Made by a program: the position numbers and the translations under genes. The notes beneath the pieces are model-generated. The model was not told the origin of the DNA and made no database searches. It was given only the letters and a program-made list of their open reading frames with translations. From positions 1-5,122 of the forward strand of contig JAHWKP010000127.1 in assembly GCA_019347775.1 (NCBI GenBank): DNA of 5,122 bases. Direction: 5' to 3'. This stretch comes from Actinomycetota bacterium. GTDB taxonomy: Bacteria; Actinomycetota; Acidimicrobiia; Acidimicrobiales; JAHWKP01. Positions 1-5,027 of the stretch are shown here, one piece after another; the first letter of the stretch is position 1, and each line of letters begins with the position of its first letter.

Positions 1-748
1 TGTAGGCGTACGGAACCCATCCCGCATCGACGATGGCACGCGACGCCCCAGGCGCTCCCTTCAGAAGCTTGGCCAGCTGCTCGATGAGCTCGAACTTGCC
101 GGCTTCTCCCAGTCCACGACCTCCCGAAACCACGACAGGGGCCTCGTCGAGTTGCGGGCCGGAACGCTCCTCGACGTGACGCTCGGTGATCGTGGCCGCA
201 CCTTCGTTGCCCAGGTCCGGCACGGTGAGCGTCTCCAACTCTGCTGCCGCGCCACCGCTCGGCTCGGCCGCGAACGACTTGGGCCTCACCAAAAACAGCT
301 GCGGCCCGTCGCTGGTGAACCGCGCCTTGACGATCTTGGCGCCGCCGAACACCGCATGACAGGCCTCGGGCTTGTCGCCGCCCGACAGCTCCACGACATT
401 GGTGAGAACCGGGCGATCCAGCCGTGCCGACAGCCGTGCCGCCACGTCACGTCCGTCGTAGGACTGCGGCATCAGCACCACGTCGGGGCCTCCCGACCCG
501 ATCTTCTCGGCCATCGCCGCCGCGACCGCGGGGCCGGGAAGACCGTCACCGACATCGGCGACGTGAAGGATCCGGCTAGCTCCGTGCTCGCCCAAGGCCT
601 GGGCCATGCCCGCGGCGGCGTCGCCCCACGCAACGGCCTGGATGTCACTGGCGAGATCACGGGCCTTGGTGAGCAGTTCCAGCGTGGTCGGGGTCGCAGC
701 GCCGGACGCGTTTGCTTCCGCCAGCACCCATACGGTCGAGACAGGCAT
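1..748 (-). CDS. etfA: Electron transfer flavoprotein alpha subunit, partial (C-terminus beyond left edge)
   Basis: EtfA pairs with EtfB to form the FAD/AMP-containing heterodimer that takes electrons from acyl-CoA dehydrogenases and passes them to ETF:quinone oxidoreductase. I translated the minus strand from ATG 748 and obtained 249 open codons that run off the window. The N-terminus MPVSTVWVLAEA opens the Rossmann-like domain I. The segment VVLMPQSYDGRDVAARL (about residues 101-117) is the conserved EtfA core. VVVSGGRGLG (about 206-215) begins the C-terminal FAD domain, and SRAIVDAGWVPYAY (about 236-249) is the conserved stretch just before the missing QVGQTGK and GISGAIQH FAD-binding motifs. 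The family is usually about 315-320 residues, so roughly 70 are outside. The start has a good Shine-Dalgarno (AGGAGAG, 5-base spacer) that overlaps the stop of the preceding ORF, the normal etfB-etfA arrangement. However, the upstream gene keeps only the tail of EtfB. Confidence 0.95.
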   Translation of the reverse strand, partial: MPVSTVWVLAEANASGAATPTTLELLTKARDLASDIQAVAWGDAAAGMAQALGEHGASRILHVADVGDGLPGPAVAAAMAEKIGSGGPDVVLMPQSYDGRDVAARLSARLDRPVLTNVVELSGGDKPEACHAVFGGAKIVKARFTSDGPQLFLVRPKSFAAEPSGGAAAELETLTVPDLGNEGAATITERHVEERSGPQLDEAPVVVSGGRGLGEAGKFELIEQLAKLLKGAPGASRAIVDAGWVPYAY

Positions 749-753
749 CGAAA

Positions 754-760
754 CTCTCCT
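754..760 (-). promoter_or_regulatory. Shine-Dalgarno site of etfA
   Basis: Reads AGGAGAG on the minus strand and ends five bases before ATG 748. Its first A is the last base of the upstream TGA stop (760-762), so etfA translation is probably coupled to the upstream ORF. It fixes the etfA start and shows that the etfB-tail/etfA junction is intact. Confidence 0.85.
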
Positions 761-852
761 CAGATCACTTTCAGCTGTTCGAGGTAGGCCACGATGCGCT
801 GCGCGCTCTCGGTGCCGTCCCCGCTGTCCACGTGAACCTCGCCGGCCTTGCG
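760..852 (-). pseudogene. etfB: etfB remnant: last ~30 codons of electron transfer flavoprotein beta subunit
   Basis: The end of the ORF, with KAGEVHVDSGDG followed by AYLEQLKVI, fits the actinobacterial EtfB C-terminus (typically AGE...DEGDGG...YL...K-I/V-I). The stop sits 11 bases upstream of the etfA ATG, where etfB normally ends. EtfB is about 250-265 residues, so nearly 90% of it, including the AMP-binding domain, is missing. This tail matches the family's EtfA-contacting arm, so on its own it could at most bind EtfA; that is speculation. Confidence 0.75.
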
Positions 853-1314
853 CTCCTCGCCCACGCGCCGGCCGCCCAACTCGACGTGGAGGGTTACCTC
901 CGTGGTGTCGTCGGCGCTGACGGCGATCGCGGGGGTTGAGGTGTCGACGCGGTCGGACGCCTCGATGTCCAGCTCGGGGGCCCGGGCGTCGCGCACCACG
1001 CGCATGGCGTCGGTGGTCTCGTTGCCGGCCGCGTCGGCCGCGACCACCTCGAGACGGTTCTCGCCGCCGCGCAGCGCGACCTCGACGGCGAAGGCGCCGT
1101 CGCCGTCGGCGGTGGTGCGCGTCGGGCGCGCGCCACCGGCGACGCGCACCCGCGCGCCGGCCTCGCTCGTGCCCGCGACCTCCACGGCGGCGCCGTCGGC
1201 GCCCAATTTGTCGCCACGGCCCATCCAGCGAGCAGCCGCCAGAGCAGCCGCTTCGGTGACTCTCACCAGCTCGAGAGCCAGGTTCCGGTCAGGTGCCGTC
1301 CTCTCCGGGGCCAT
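760..1314 (-). CDS. Chimeric ORF: GlpX N-terminus, Ig-like middle, EtfB C-terminal tail
   Basis: A single 184-codon ORF from ATG 1314 to TGA 760 in which three unrelated parts can be read. Residues 1-44 (APDRNLALELVRVTEAAALA, then RWMGRGDK and GADGAAV) match the start of class II fructose-1,6-bisphosphatase GlpX. Residues about 45-150 (VAGTSEAGARVRV, TTADGDGAFAVEV, VVAADAAGNETTD, then a second unit with TPAIAVSADDTTEVTL) look like one and a half bacterial Ig-like repeats. Residues about 155-184 (KAGEVHVDSGDG, AYLEQLKVI) match the C-terminus of EtfB. No signal peptide or membrane segment is visible, which is odd for an Ig-like repeat normally found outside the cell. The GlpX catalytic residues and the EtfB nucleotide-binding domain are absent, so neither enzyme activity is expected. 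The 5' end has a plausible leaderless promoter and the 3' end is normally spaced to etfA. It may be a genuine fusion product, a decaying locus, or an assembly misjoin. The ORF is certain; its reality as a gene is not. Confidence 0.6.
   Translation of the reverse strand: MAPERTAPDRNLALELVRVTEAAALAAARWMGRGDKLGADGAAVEVAGTSEAGARVRVAGGARPTRTTADGDGAFAVEVALRGGENRLEVVAADAAGNETTDAMRVVRDARAPELDIEASDRVDTSTPAIAVSADDTTEVTLHVELGGRRVGEERKAGEVHVDSGDGTESAQRIVAYLEQLKVI
853..1182 (-). other. Ig-like repeat segment inserted between GlpX and EtfB pieces
   Basis: About 110 codons with the pattern of bacterial Ig-like repeats: a G-T-S-x-A-G-A-x-V strand pair, then ADGDGAFAVEVAL, then G-x-N-x-L-E-V-V-A-x-D-A-A-G-N-E. 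A linker (RAPELDIEAS) leads to a second, incomplete unit. Such repeats usually sit in secreted or surface proteins of other architecture. Hand-counted GC over 1021-1200 is about 82%, well above the flanking GlpX piece and a sampled stretch of the mutase gene. The boundaries (about residues 45 and 150-155) are judged by eye and could move by several codons. Confidence 0.6.
1183..1314 (-). pseudogene. glpX: glpX remnant: first 44 codons of class II fructose-1,6-bisphosphatase
   Basis: Actinobacterial GlpX proteins begin with a variable leader followed by a block equivalent to PDRNLALELVRVTEAAALAA, a Trp, and GRGDK...DGAAV. All of this is present in order here. Homology stops at about residue 44, before the GEGEKD and DPIDGT metal and phosphate-binding motifs. 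Full-length GlpX is about 320-360 residues, so nearly 90% is missing. GC content over 1201-1320 is about 68% by hand count, like the neighbouring genes, so this piece looks native. Identity of the fragment is secure; calling it a remnant assumes the junction is real. Confidence 0.75.
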
Positions 1315-1320
1315 AGGCCG

Positions 1321-1326
1321 AAACTA
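1321..1326 (-). promoter_or_regulatory. -10-like element for the minus-strand chimeric ORF (leaderless)
   Basis: Reads TAGTTT on the minus strand and is followed by exactly six bases and then ATG 1314, the spacing expected if transcription starts at or next to the A of the start codon. No Shine-Dalgarno precedes this ATG, which fits a leaderless mRNA. I see no convincing -35 hexamer. It supports 1314 as the original glpX start. Confidence 0.5.
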
Positions 1327-1331
1327 CCCGC

Positions 1332-1337
1332 GATACT
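1332..1337 (+). promoter_or_regulatory. -10-like element for the mutase operon (leaderless)
   Basis: Reads GATACT, with the conserved A at position 2 and T at position 6, and ends six bases before ATG 1344. The GAGG just before the ATG (1339-1342) is too close to act as a Shine-Dalgarno site, so leaderless initiation is the better reading. It lies four bases from the oppositely oriented hexamer at 1321-1326, so the two promoters overlap and may compete. Confidence 0.45.
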
Positions 1338-1343
1338 TGAGGT

Positions 1344-2975
1344 ATGACTCGCCGTGAGACGTGGCAGGAGGCGATGGAGGAGTCGCCCAAGCGGGATGCC
1401 GACTTCGAGACCATGTCTGGTGTCCCGGTCGACGCCCTCTACGGACCGGAGGACGGTGAGCACCCCGGCCAGTACCCCTACACCCGAGGCCCGTATGCCT
1501 CGATGTACCGCTCGAAGCTCTGGACGATGCGCATGTTCGCCGGCTTCGGCACGGCCGAGGACACGAACATGCGCTTCAAGGACATCCTTCGCAACGGCGG
1601 CGACGGACTGTCCACGGCATTCGACCTGCCCACCCTCTACGGCCGGGACTCCGACGATCCCGAGTCGCTCGGCGAGGTCGGCAAGTGCGGCGTCGCGGTC
1701 GACACCCTCGCCGACATGGAGGACCTGTTCGCCGACATCAATCTCGGCGACGTCAGCACCTCCATGACAATCAACTCGCCCGCCGCGATGTTGCTGGCGA
1801 TGTACGTCGCGGTCGCCGAGAAGACCGGCGTGGAGCGGGCCCGTCTTTCGGGCACGATCCAGAACGACATCTTGAAGGAGTACCAGGCGCAGAAGGAGTT
1901 CATCTTCCCGCCGCGGCCTTCGGTGCGGTTGATTACCGACATGATGCGCTTCTGTGCCGCGGACATGCCCCGCTGGCACACGATCTCGGTTTCCGGCTAC
2001 CACATCCGCGAAGCGGGATCGACGGCCGCTCAGGAGCTCGCCTTCACCGTCGCCAACGGCTTCGCTTATGTAGAAGCGGCCATGGCGGCGGGGCTCGGCG
2101 TCGACGAGTTCGCGCCGCGGCTTTCGTTCTTCTTCAACGCCCATCTGGACTTCTTCGAAGAGATCGGCAAGTACCGCGCCGCCCGGCGCATTTGGGCACG
2201 CTGGATGAAGGAGCGTTACGGCGCCAAGAGCGAGAAGTCGATGCAGATGCGCTTCCACACCCAGACCGCGGGCGTCTCGCTCACCGCGCAGCAGCCCGAG
2301 GTCAACATCGTGCGCACGGCCATCGAGGCATTGGCTGGCGTGCTCGGAGGAACGCAGAGCTTGCACACCAACTCCATGGACGAGGTGCTTGCACTGCCGA
2401 CCGAGAAGGCGGCCCGCATCGCTCTGCGGACCCAGCAGGTCATCGCCTACGAAACCGGGGTCACCAATGTGGCCGATCCGCTCGGCGGCTCGCACTACGT
2501 CGAGTGGATGACCGACGAGATGGAGCGCCAGGCCGAAGAGATGTTCTCCCACATCGACGAGATGGGCTCGGGCTCGATGCTCGAGGGCGTTTATCGAGGC
2601 ATCGAGGAGGGCTGGTTCCAGGGCCGCATCGCGGATGCGGCGTATGACTTCGAGCGCAAGGTGAGTGCGGACCGGCGAGTGACGGTCGGGGTCAACCGCT
2701 TCACCGATGCGGTCGGCGACGAGCCGTTGGAGTTGCTGTACATCGGCCCCGAGGTCGAGGAGCGCCAGCTGAAGCGGCTCGACAAGGTCAAGGGCGATCG
2801 CGACCAGGCCGCAGTGGAGTCGACGCTGTCGATCGTCGCCAAGGCGGCGGCCGAGCCGGACACGAACCTCATGCCGCCCATCCTCGATGCGGTCCGCGCC
2901 TACGCGACAGTCGGCGAGATCGTCGACACGCTCGGCGACGTATTCGGCCGCTGGAGAGAAGACCCGGCTCTCTGA
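1344..2975 (+). CDS. B12-dependent acyl-CoA mutase large subunit, isobutyryl-CoA mutase-like
   Basis: Substrate-binding TIM-barrel subunit of the methylmalonyl-CoA mutase family, which performs adenosylcobalamin-dependent carbon-skeleton rearrangement of acyl-CoAs in the cytoplasm. Visible landmarks in the 543-residue product are YASMYRSKLWTMRMFAGFGT (51-70), GLSTAFDLPT (88-97), GTIQNDILKEY (170-180), SGYHIREAG (217-225), HTQTAGVSLTAQQP (305-318) and GGTQSLHTNSMDE (335-347). It ends without the DxHxxG B12-binding domain, so it must work with a separate small subunit that is not in this window. Aligned with Propionibacterium methylmalonyl-CoA mutase at a constant offset of 24, Tyr243/His244 become Tyr219/His220 and Gln197 becomes Gln173. 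Tyr89 becomes Phe65 and Arg207 becomes Gln183, the pair found in isobutyryl-CoA mutase. Specificity for isobutyryl/butyryl-CoA or a similar acyl-CoA is therefore inferred. ATG 1344 is preferred over ATG 1374 because of the -10 spacing. It is the first gene of the operon, one base from the next. Confidence 0.93.
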   Translation: MTRRETWQEAMEESPKRDADFETMSGVPVDALYGPEDGEHPGQYPYTRGPYASMYRSKLWTMRMFAGFGTAEDTNMRFKDILRNGGDGLSTAFDLPTLYGRDSDDPESLGEVGKCGVAVDTLADMEDLFADINLGDVSTSMTINSPAAMLLAMYVAVAEKTGVERARLSGTIQNDILKEYQAQKEFIFPPRPSVRLITDMMRFCAADMPRWHTISVSGYHIREAGSTAAQELAFTVANGFAYVEAAMAAGLGVDEFAPRLSFFFNAHLDFFEEIGKYRAARRIWARWMKERYGAKSEKSMQMRFHTQTAGVSLTAQQPEVNIVRTAIEALAGVLGGTQSLHTNSMDEVLALPTEKAARIALRTQQVIAYETGVTNVADPLGGSHYVEWMTDEMERQAEEMFSHIDEMGSGSMLEGVYRGIEEGWFQGRIADAAYDFERKVSADRRVTVGVNRFTDAVGDEPLELLYIGPEVEERQLKRLDKVKGDRDQAAVESTLSIVAKAAAEPDTNLMPPILDAVRAYATVGEIVDTLGDVFGRWREDPAL

Positions 2976-2976
2976 C

Positions 2977-3675
2977 GTGCCCGTAATAGCGGAACTCGAG
3001 GTCCGGCACACCCGGGCGGTGGTGCCGACCCGGCGCGTGGCGCTCGGCGACTCGGACCTTCCGATCTCGCCCGCGCCGGGTTACGGCGGCCTACTGCTGG
3101 CGGCCGTGGTGGGGGCGGTGGTTCCACTTTTGAGCGACGAACCCGGCGCCGAGCTCGACCGTCTGATTTGGGATTTGGAAGCCGGCAACCGGGTCCCGCA
3201 GCCGCGTCTGCGGTTCCGGTTCCAGACCGATGTGGTGGGCCTCGACCGCAGCCGCCACCGCCTGCTCAAGGTCGGACGCAGCCTGGGGCTCGAGATCGAC
3301 GACCACGGAGCGCCGCTGCCTCAGGCGCTGGCCGCCGTGTACGCGGCCGCGGGCCTGCCGGTCACAGCCCGAGCCGGAGTGTTCCGTCTCATCCGCCGGG
3401 CCAGCCGGTGGGAAGGCGGCGCCGACGACGCGCTGCTGGCGTTCCTGCGATCCAGCCAGGCCCTGCCTTCGCGGCGAGGACGTCACCACGACGAGAACTG
3501 GGCGCTGGAACTGCTCGGCTTCATCGACGGCATGGAGCCCGACCGCAGCCAGGTACTGGGCCGGTTCCGCGAACTCGTGCGTCAAGCCCATCCGGACCAC
3601 GGCGGCGAAGTACTGGTCGCAGGCGACCGGATCACGGACCTGGCCGCGGCCAAGCAGATCCTTCTCGCCGGTTGA
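2977..3675 (+). CDS. Protein with C-terminal J-domain (HPD motif), function unknown
   Basis: A 232-residue product read from GTG 2977, one base after the mutase stop; the in-frame ATG at 2887 would lie deep inside the mutase gene. The last ~60 residues resemble a J-domain, the DnaK-stimulating helical hairpin: an amphipathic helix (RFRELVRQA, 196-204), the diagnostic HPD at 205-207 followed by HGG, and a final helix (ITDLAAAKQILLAG, 219-232). Placement at the C-terminus, and the lack of G/F-rich or zinc-finger regions, separates it from true DnaJ. The first ~140 residues match no domain I recognise; they contain a Gly/Ala/Val-rich hydrophobic stretch (36-52) and a basic stretch (77-101, several Arg). 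I see no strong Shine-Dalgarno at a useful distance, so translation is probably coupled to the mutase gene. It might recruit a DnaK-type chaperone to a partner, but whether the mutase is that partner is a guess from position only. Confidence 0.8.
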   Translation: MPVIAELEVRHTRAVVPTRRVALGDSDLPISPAPGYGGLLLAAVVGAVVPLLSDEPGAELDRLIWDLEAGNRVPQPRLRFRFQTDVVGLDRSRHRLLKVGRSLGLEIDDHGAPLPQALAAVYAAAGLPVTARAGVFRLIRRASRWEGGADDALLAFLRSSQALPSRRGRHHDENWALELLGFIDGMEPDRSQVLGRFRELVRQAHPDHGGEVLVAGDRITDLAAAKQILLAG

Positions 3676-4229
3676 GTGCCCGGTTCGGCCTGGTCCTGGC
3701 GCCCGGAGCGAGCGCCGGACCGGATCAGCCCGCGCTGGTAGCGATCGATGAAGCCGTCACCGCGGTAGGCGGCACCGTGGCCCGGGTGAGCATCGGCAAG
3801 GGAAGCGCCGAGCGCGCCGTGCCGAAGGCCCAAGAGGAGTTGCACAAGCTGTGCGACGAGACTGGTCTCGAGCTGGGCAAGGTGTTCTCGGGCGGTCGCT
3901 CGTTCGGGGCGCGCGTCTTCTCGATGGTCGTCGCCGGCGGGACACCGTCGGCGGGACTCGTGCTAGTCAGCTATCCGCTCCACCCGCCGGGCAAGCCCGA
4001 CCAGCTCCGCACCGAGCATTTCCCGAAGATCAAAGTTCGATGTCTCTTCGTGTCGGGAACGCGCGACGCCTTCGGAACCCCGGACGAACTGCAACGCGCC
4101 ACCAAGAAGATCAAGGGCCCCGTCGACCACGTCTGGATCGAAGCCGGCAACCACGGCCTCCGCGGCAAAGACGCCGAAGTTGCCGCCGCGGTAGCCGAGT
4201 GGCTGAAAACACGGACGACCCGCCTCTAA
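3672..4229 (+). CDS. Alpha/beta hydrolase of the Tex30/KANL3 type
   Basis: A 185-residue single-domain hydrolase. Landmarks from the TTG start are FGLVLAPGASAGPDQPALVA (5-24, first strand and oxyanion loop), GGRSFGARVFSMV (74-86, nucleophile elbow G-x-S-x-G with Ser77), LVLVSYPLHPPGKPDQLR (96-113, the highly characteristic PLHPPGKP block of this family), CLFVSGTRDAFGTPDEL (124-140, acid Asp132) and WIEAGNHGLRG (155-165, His161). The triad is therefore complete and the protein should be active, but the substrate of bacterial members is unknown to me; an ester or thioester is possible. TTG 3672 is chosen because it overlaps the preceding stop as TTGA and puts MSARFGLVLAPG at the N-terminus, as expected for the family. 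Any start further upstream would lie inside the J-domain gene. It is the last gene of the three-gene operon. Confidence 0.88.
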   Translation: MSARFGLVLAPGASAGPDQPALVAIDEAVTAVGGTVARVSIGKGSAERAVPKAQEELHKLCDETGLELGKVFSGGRSFGARVFSMVVAGGTPSAGLVLVSYPLHPPGKPDQLRTEHFPKIKVRCLFVSGTRDAFGTPDELQRATKKIKGPVDHVWIEAGNHGLRGKDAEVAAAVAEWLKTRTTRL

Positions 4230-4253
4230 CGAGGTCATCCTCGCCGGCGCCGG
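4230..4253. other. Two small inverted repeats after the operon
   Basis: Directly after the TAA stop come CGAGG-TCAT-CCTCG (4230-4243, 5-bp stem, 4-base loop) and then the palindrome CCGGCGCCGG (4244-4253). They could form hairpins at the end of the operon mRNA. There is no T-run afterwards, so an intrinsic terminator is not shown. Confidence 0.3.
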
Positions 4254-4278
4254 GCAATTACTTCCGACAGACGCCCCT

Positions 4279-4284
4279 TACCCT
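4279..4284 (+). promoter_or_regulatory. -10-like element for the DUF5694 gene (leaderless)
   Basis: Reads TACCCT, with the T, A and final T of the TANNNT pattern, followed by six bases (GGCGGG) and ATG 4291. This is the same spacing as at the two divergent starts near 1314 and 1344. The GGCGGG next to the ATG is too close for a normal Shine-Dalgarno. No clear -35 is seen. Confidence 0.45.
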
Positions 4285-4290
4285 GGCGGG

Positions 4291-5019
4291 ATGTCAGCCG
4301 CCGAGACTCATGTGTTGCTCCTCGGTACGGACCACCTCGACATTTGGGACGGCGAGCACGGTCCGCCCGACATTCTCTCCCCGCAGAAACAGGACGAAGC
4401 CGCGGAGCTGATTGACCGCCTGAAGCGCTTCGCCCCGACCAAGGTGGCCCTCGAGATGCTCGCGTCGCGCCAGACCAAATTGGACGACAAGTACGCCAAG
4501 TACCTCGCGGGATCCGGCGCCGACGACCGAAACGAAATCGTCCAGATCGGTTTCCGCCTGGCGCGCGAAACGCAGGCGACGGTGCACGCTGTTGACGCCG
4601 ACTGGACATTGGCGCATGCAGCAGTTGAGGAGTTCTTCGCCAAAAACCCCGGCGAACGGTTCACCGAGGACCTGAGCCCCGAGCTCCAAGCGGCCGTCCT
4701 GAAGACGTGGCAGGCAAGCCTGGAGCTGCCGCTCCCCGAGTATCTGCGCTACCTCAACGAACCGCTGGTCGCTCAGTTAAACGACCGCGAATATCTCGAC
4801 AGGTGGCTGCCGGTGGGAGCGGGACGCACATGGGCCGGCGTCGATCTCGTGGCCAGTTGGTATCGGAGGAATTTGCGAATTCTCGCCAATCTGCAACAGA
4901 TTTCCGAGCCAGGCGATCGCATCCTCGTTTTGTTCGGAACCGGCCACGCCCCCTCGCTTCAACACTTTCTAGAAGTCTCAGGTCGCTTCGAGTACGTGAG
5001 CCCGATGGACTTCCTTTGA
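4291..5019 (+). CDS. DUF5694 domain protein (TraB/GumN-like)
   Basis: A 242-residue soluble protein without signal peptide or membrane segments. The N-terminus HVLLLGTDHLD (7-17), followed by DILSPQKQDEAAELIDRLKR (27-46) and FAPTKVALEM (47-56), is the pattern of the DUF5694 family, which resembles TraB/GumN proteins. The middle EIVQIGFRLARE and HAVDAD, and the C-terminal ILVLFGTGHAPSLQHFLE (211-228) with G-T-G-H219, complete the conserved core. In related TraB/Tiki proteins, histidine and acidic residues in such motifs bind a metal for peptidase activity; His15 and His219 are the candidates here. Activity of DUF5694 members is not established as far as I know. Most family members I recall read LGTFHF at the first motif, where this one has LGTDHL. 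It appears to be transcribed on its own and is convergent with the HTH gene eight bases downstream. Confidence 0.82.
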   Translation: MSAAETHVLLLGTDHLDIWDGEHGPPDILSPQKQDEAAELIDRLKRFAPTKVALEMLASRQTKLDDKYAKYLAGSGADDRNEIVQIGFRLARETQATVHAVDADWTLAHAAVEEFFAKNPGERFTEDLSPELQAAVLKTWQASLELPLPEYLRYLNEPLVAQLNDREYLDRWLPVGAGRTWAGVDLVASWYRRNLRILANLQQISEPGDRILVLFGTGHAPSLQHFLEVSGRFEYVSPMDFL

Positions 5020-5027
5020 ACTCGCGC

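Noticed and set aside
152..787. 211-codon plus-strand open frame
   Set aside because: It lies opposite etfA, whose translation matches the family throughout; the plus-strand product has no recognisable motif.
1374..1376. ATG 1374 as the mutase start, with AGGAGG at 1366-1371
   Set aside because: The spacer is only two bases, too short for that Shine-Dalgarno, while ATG 1344 has a -10-like hexamer at leaderless spacing. It remains possible as a secondary start.
2887..2976. ATG 2887 as the start of the J-domain gene
   Set aside because: It would overlap the mutase gene by about 90 bases with a low-complexity Ser/Arg/Thr leader; GTG 2977 directly after the mutase stop fits the tight operon better.
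1263..3011. 582-codon open frame on the minus strand opposite the mutase gene
   Set aside because: It is the antisense shadow of a GC-rich gene; the plus-strand product matches a known family end to end, while the antisense product resembles nothing and is rich in Arg, His and Val repeats typical of such shadows.
3082..3132. Transmembrane helix in the J-domain protein (residues 36-52)
   Set aside because: The stretch is short, rich in Gly and Ala, and lacks flanking features of a membrane anchor; a buried helix or strand is as likely.
3168..3671. Long N-terminal extension of the alpha/beta hydrolase
   Set aside because: The extension is the shifted-frame reading of the J-domain gene, rich in Arg, Pro and Gly; the hydrolase fold begins at FGLVLAPG just after TTG 3672.
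4230..4253. Rho-independent terminator after the operon
   Set aside because: The stems are short and there is no T-run, so only small inverted repeats are reported.
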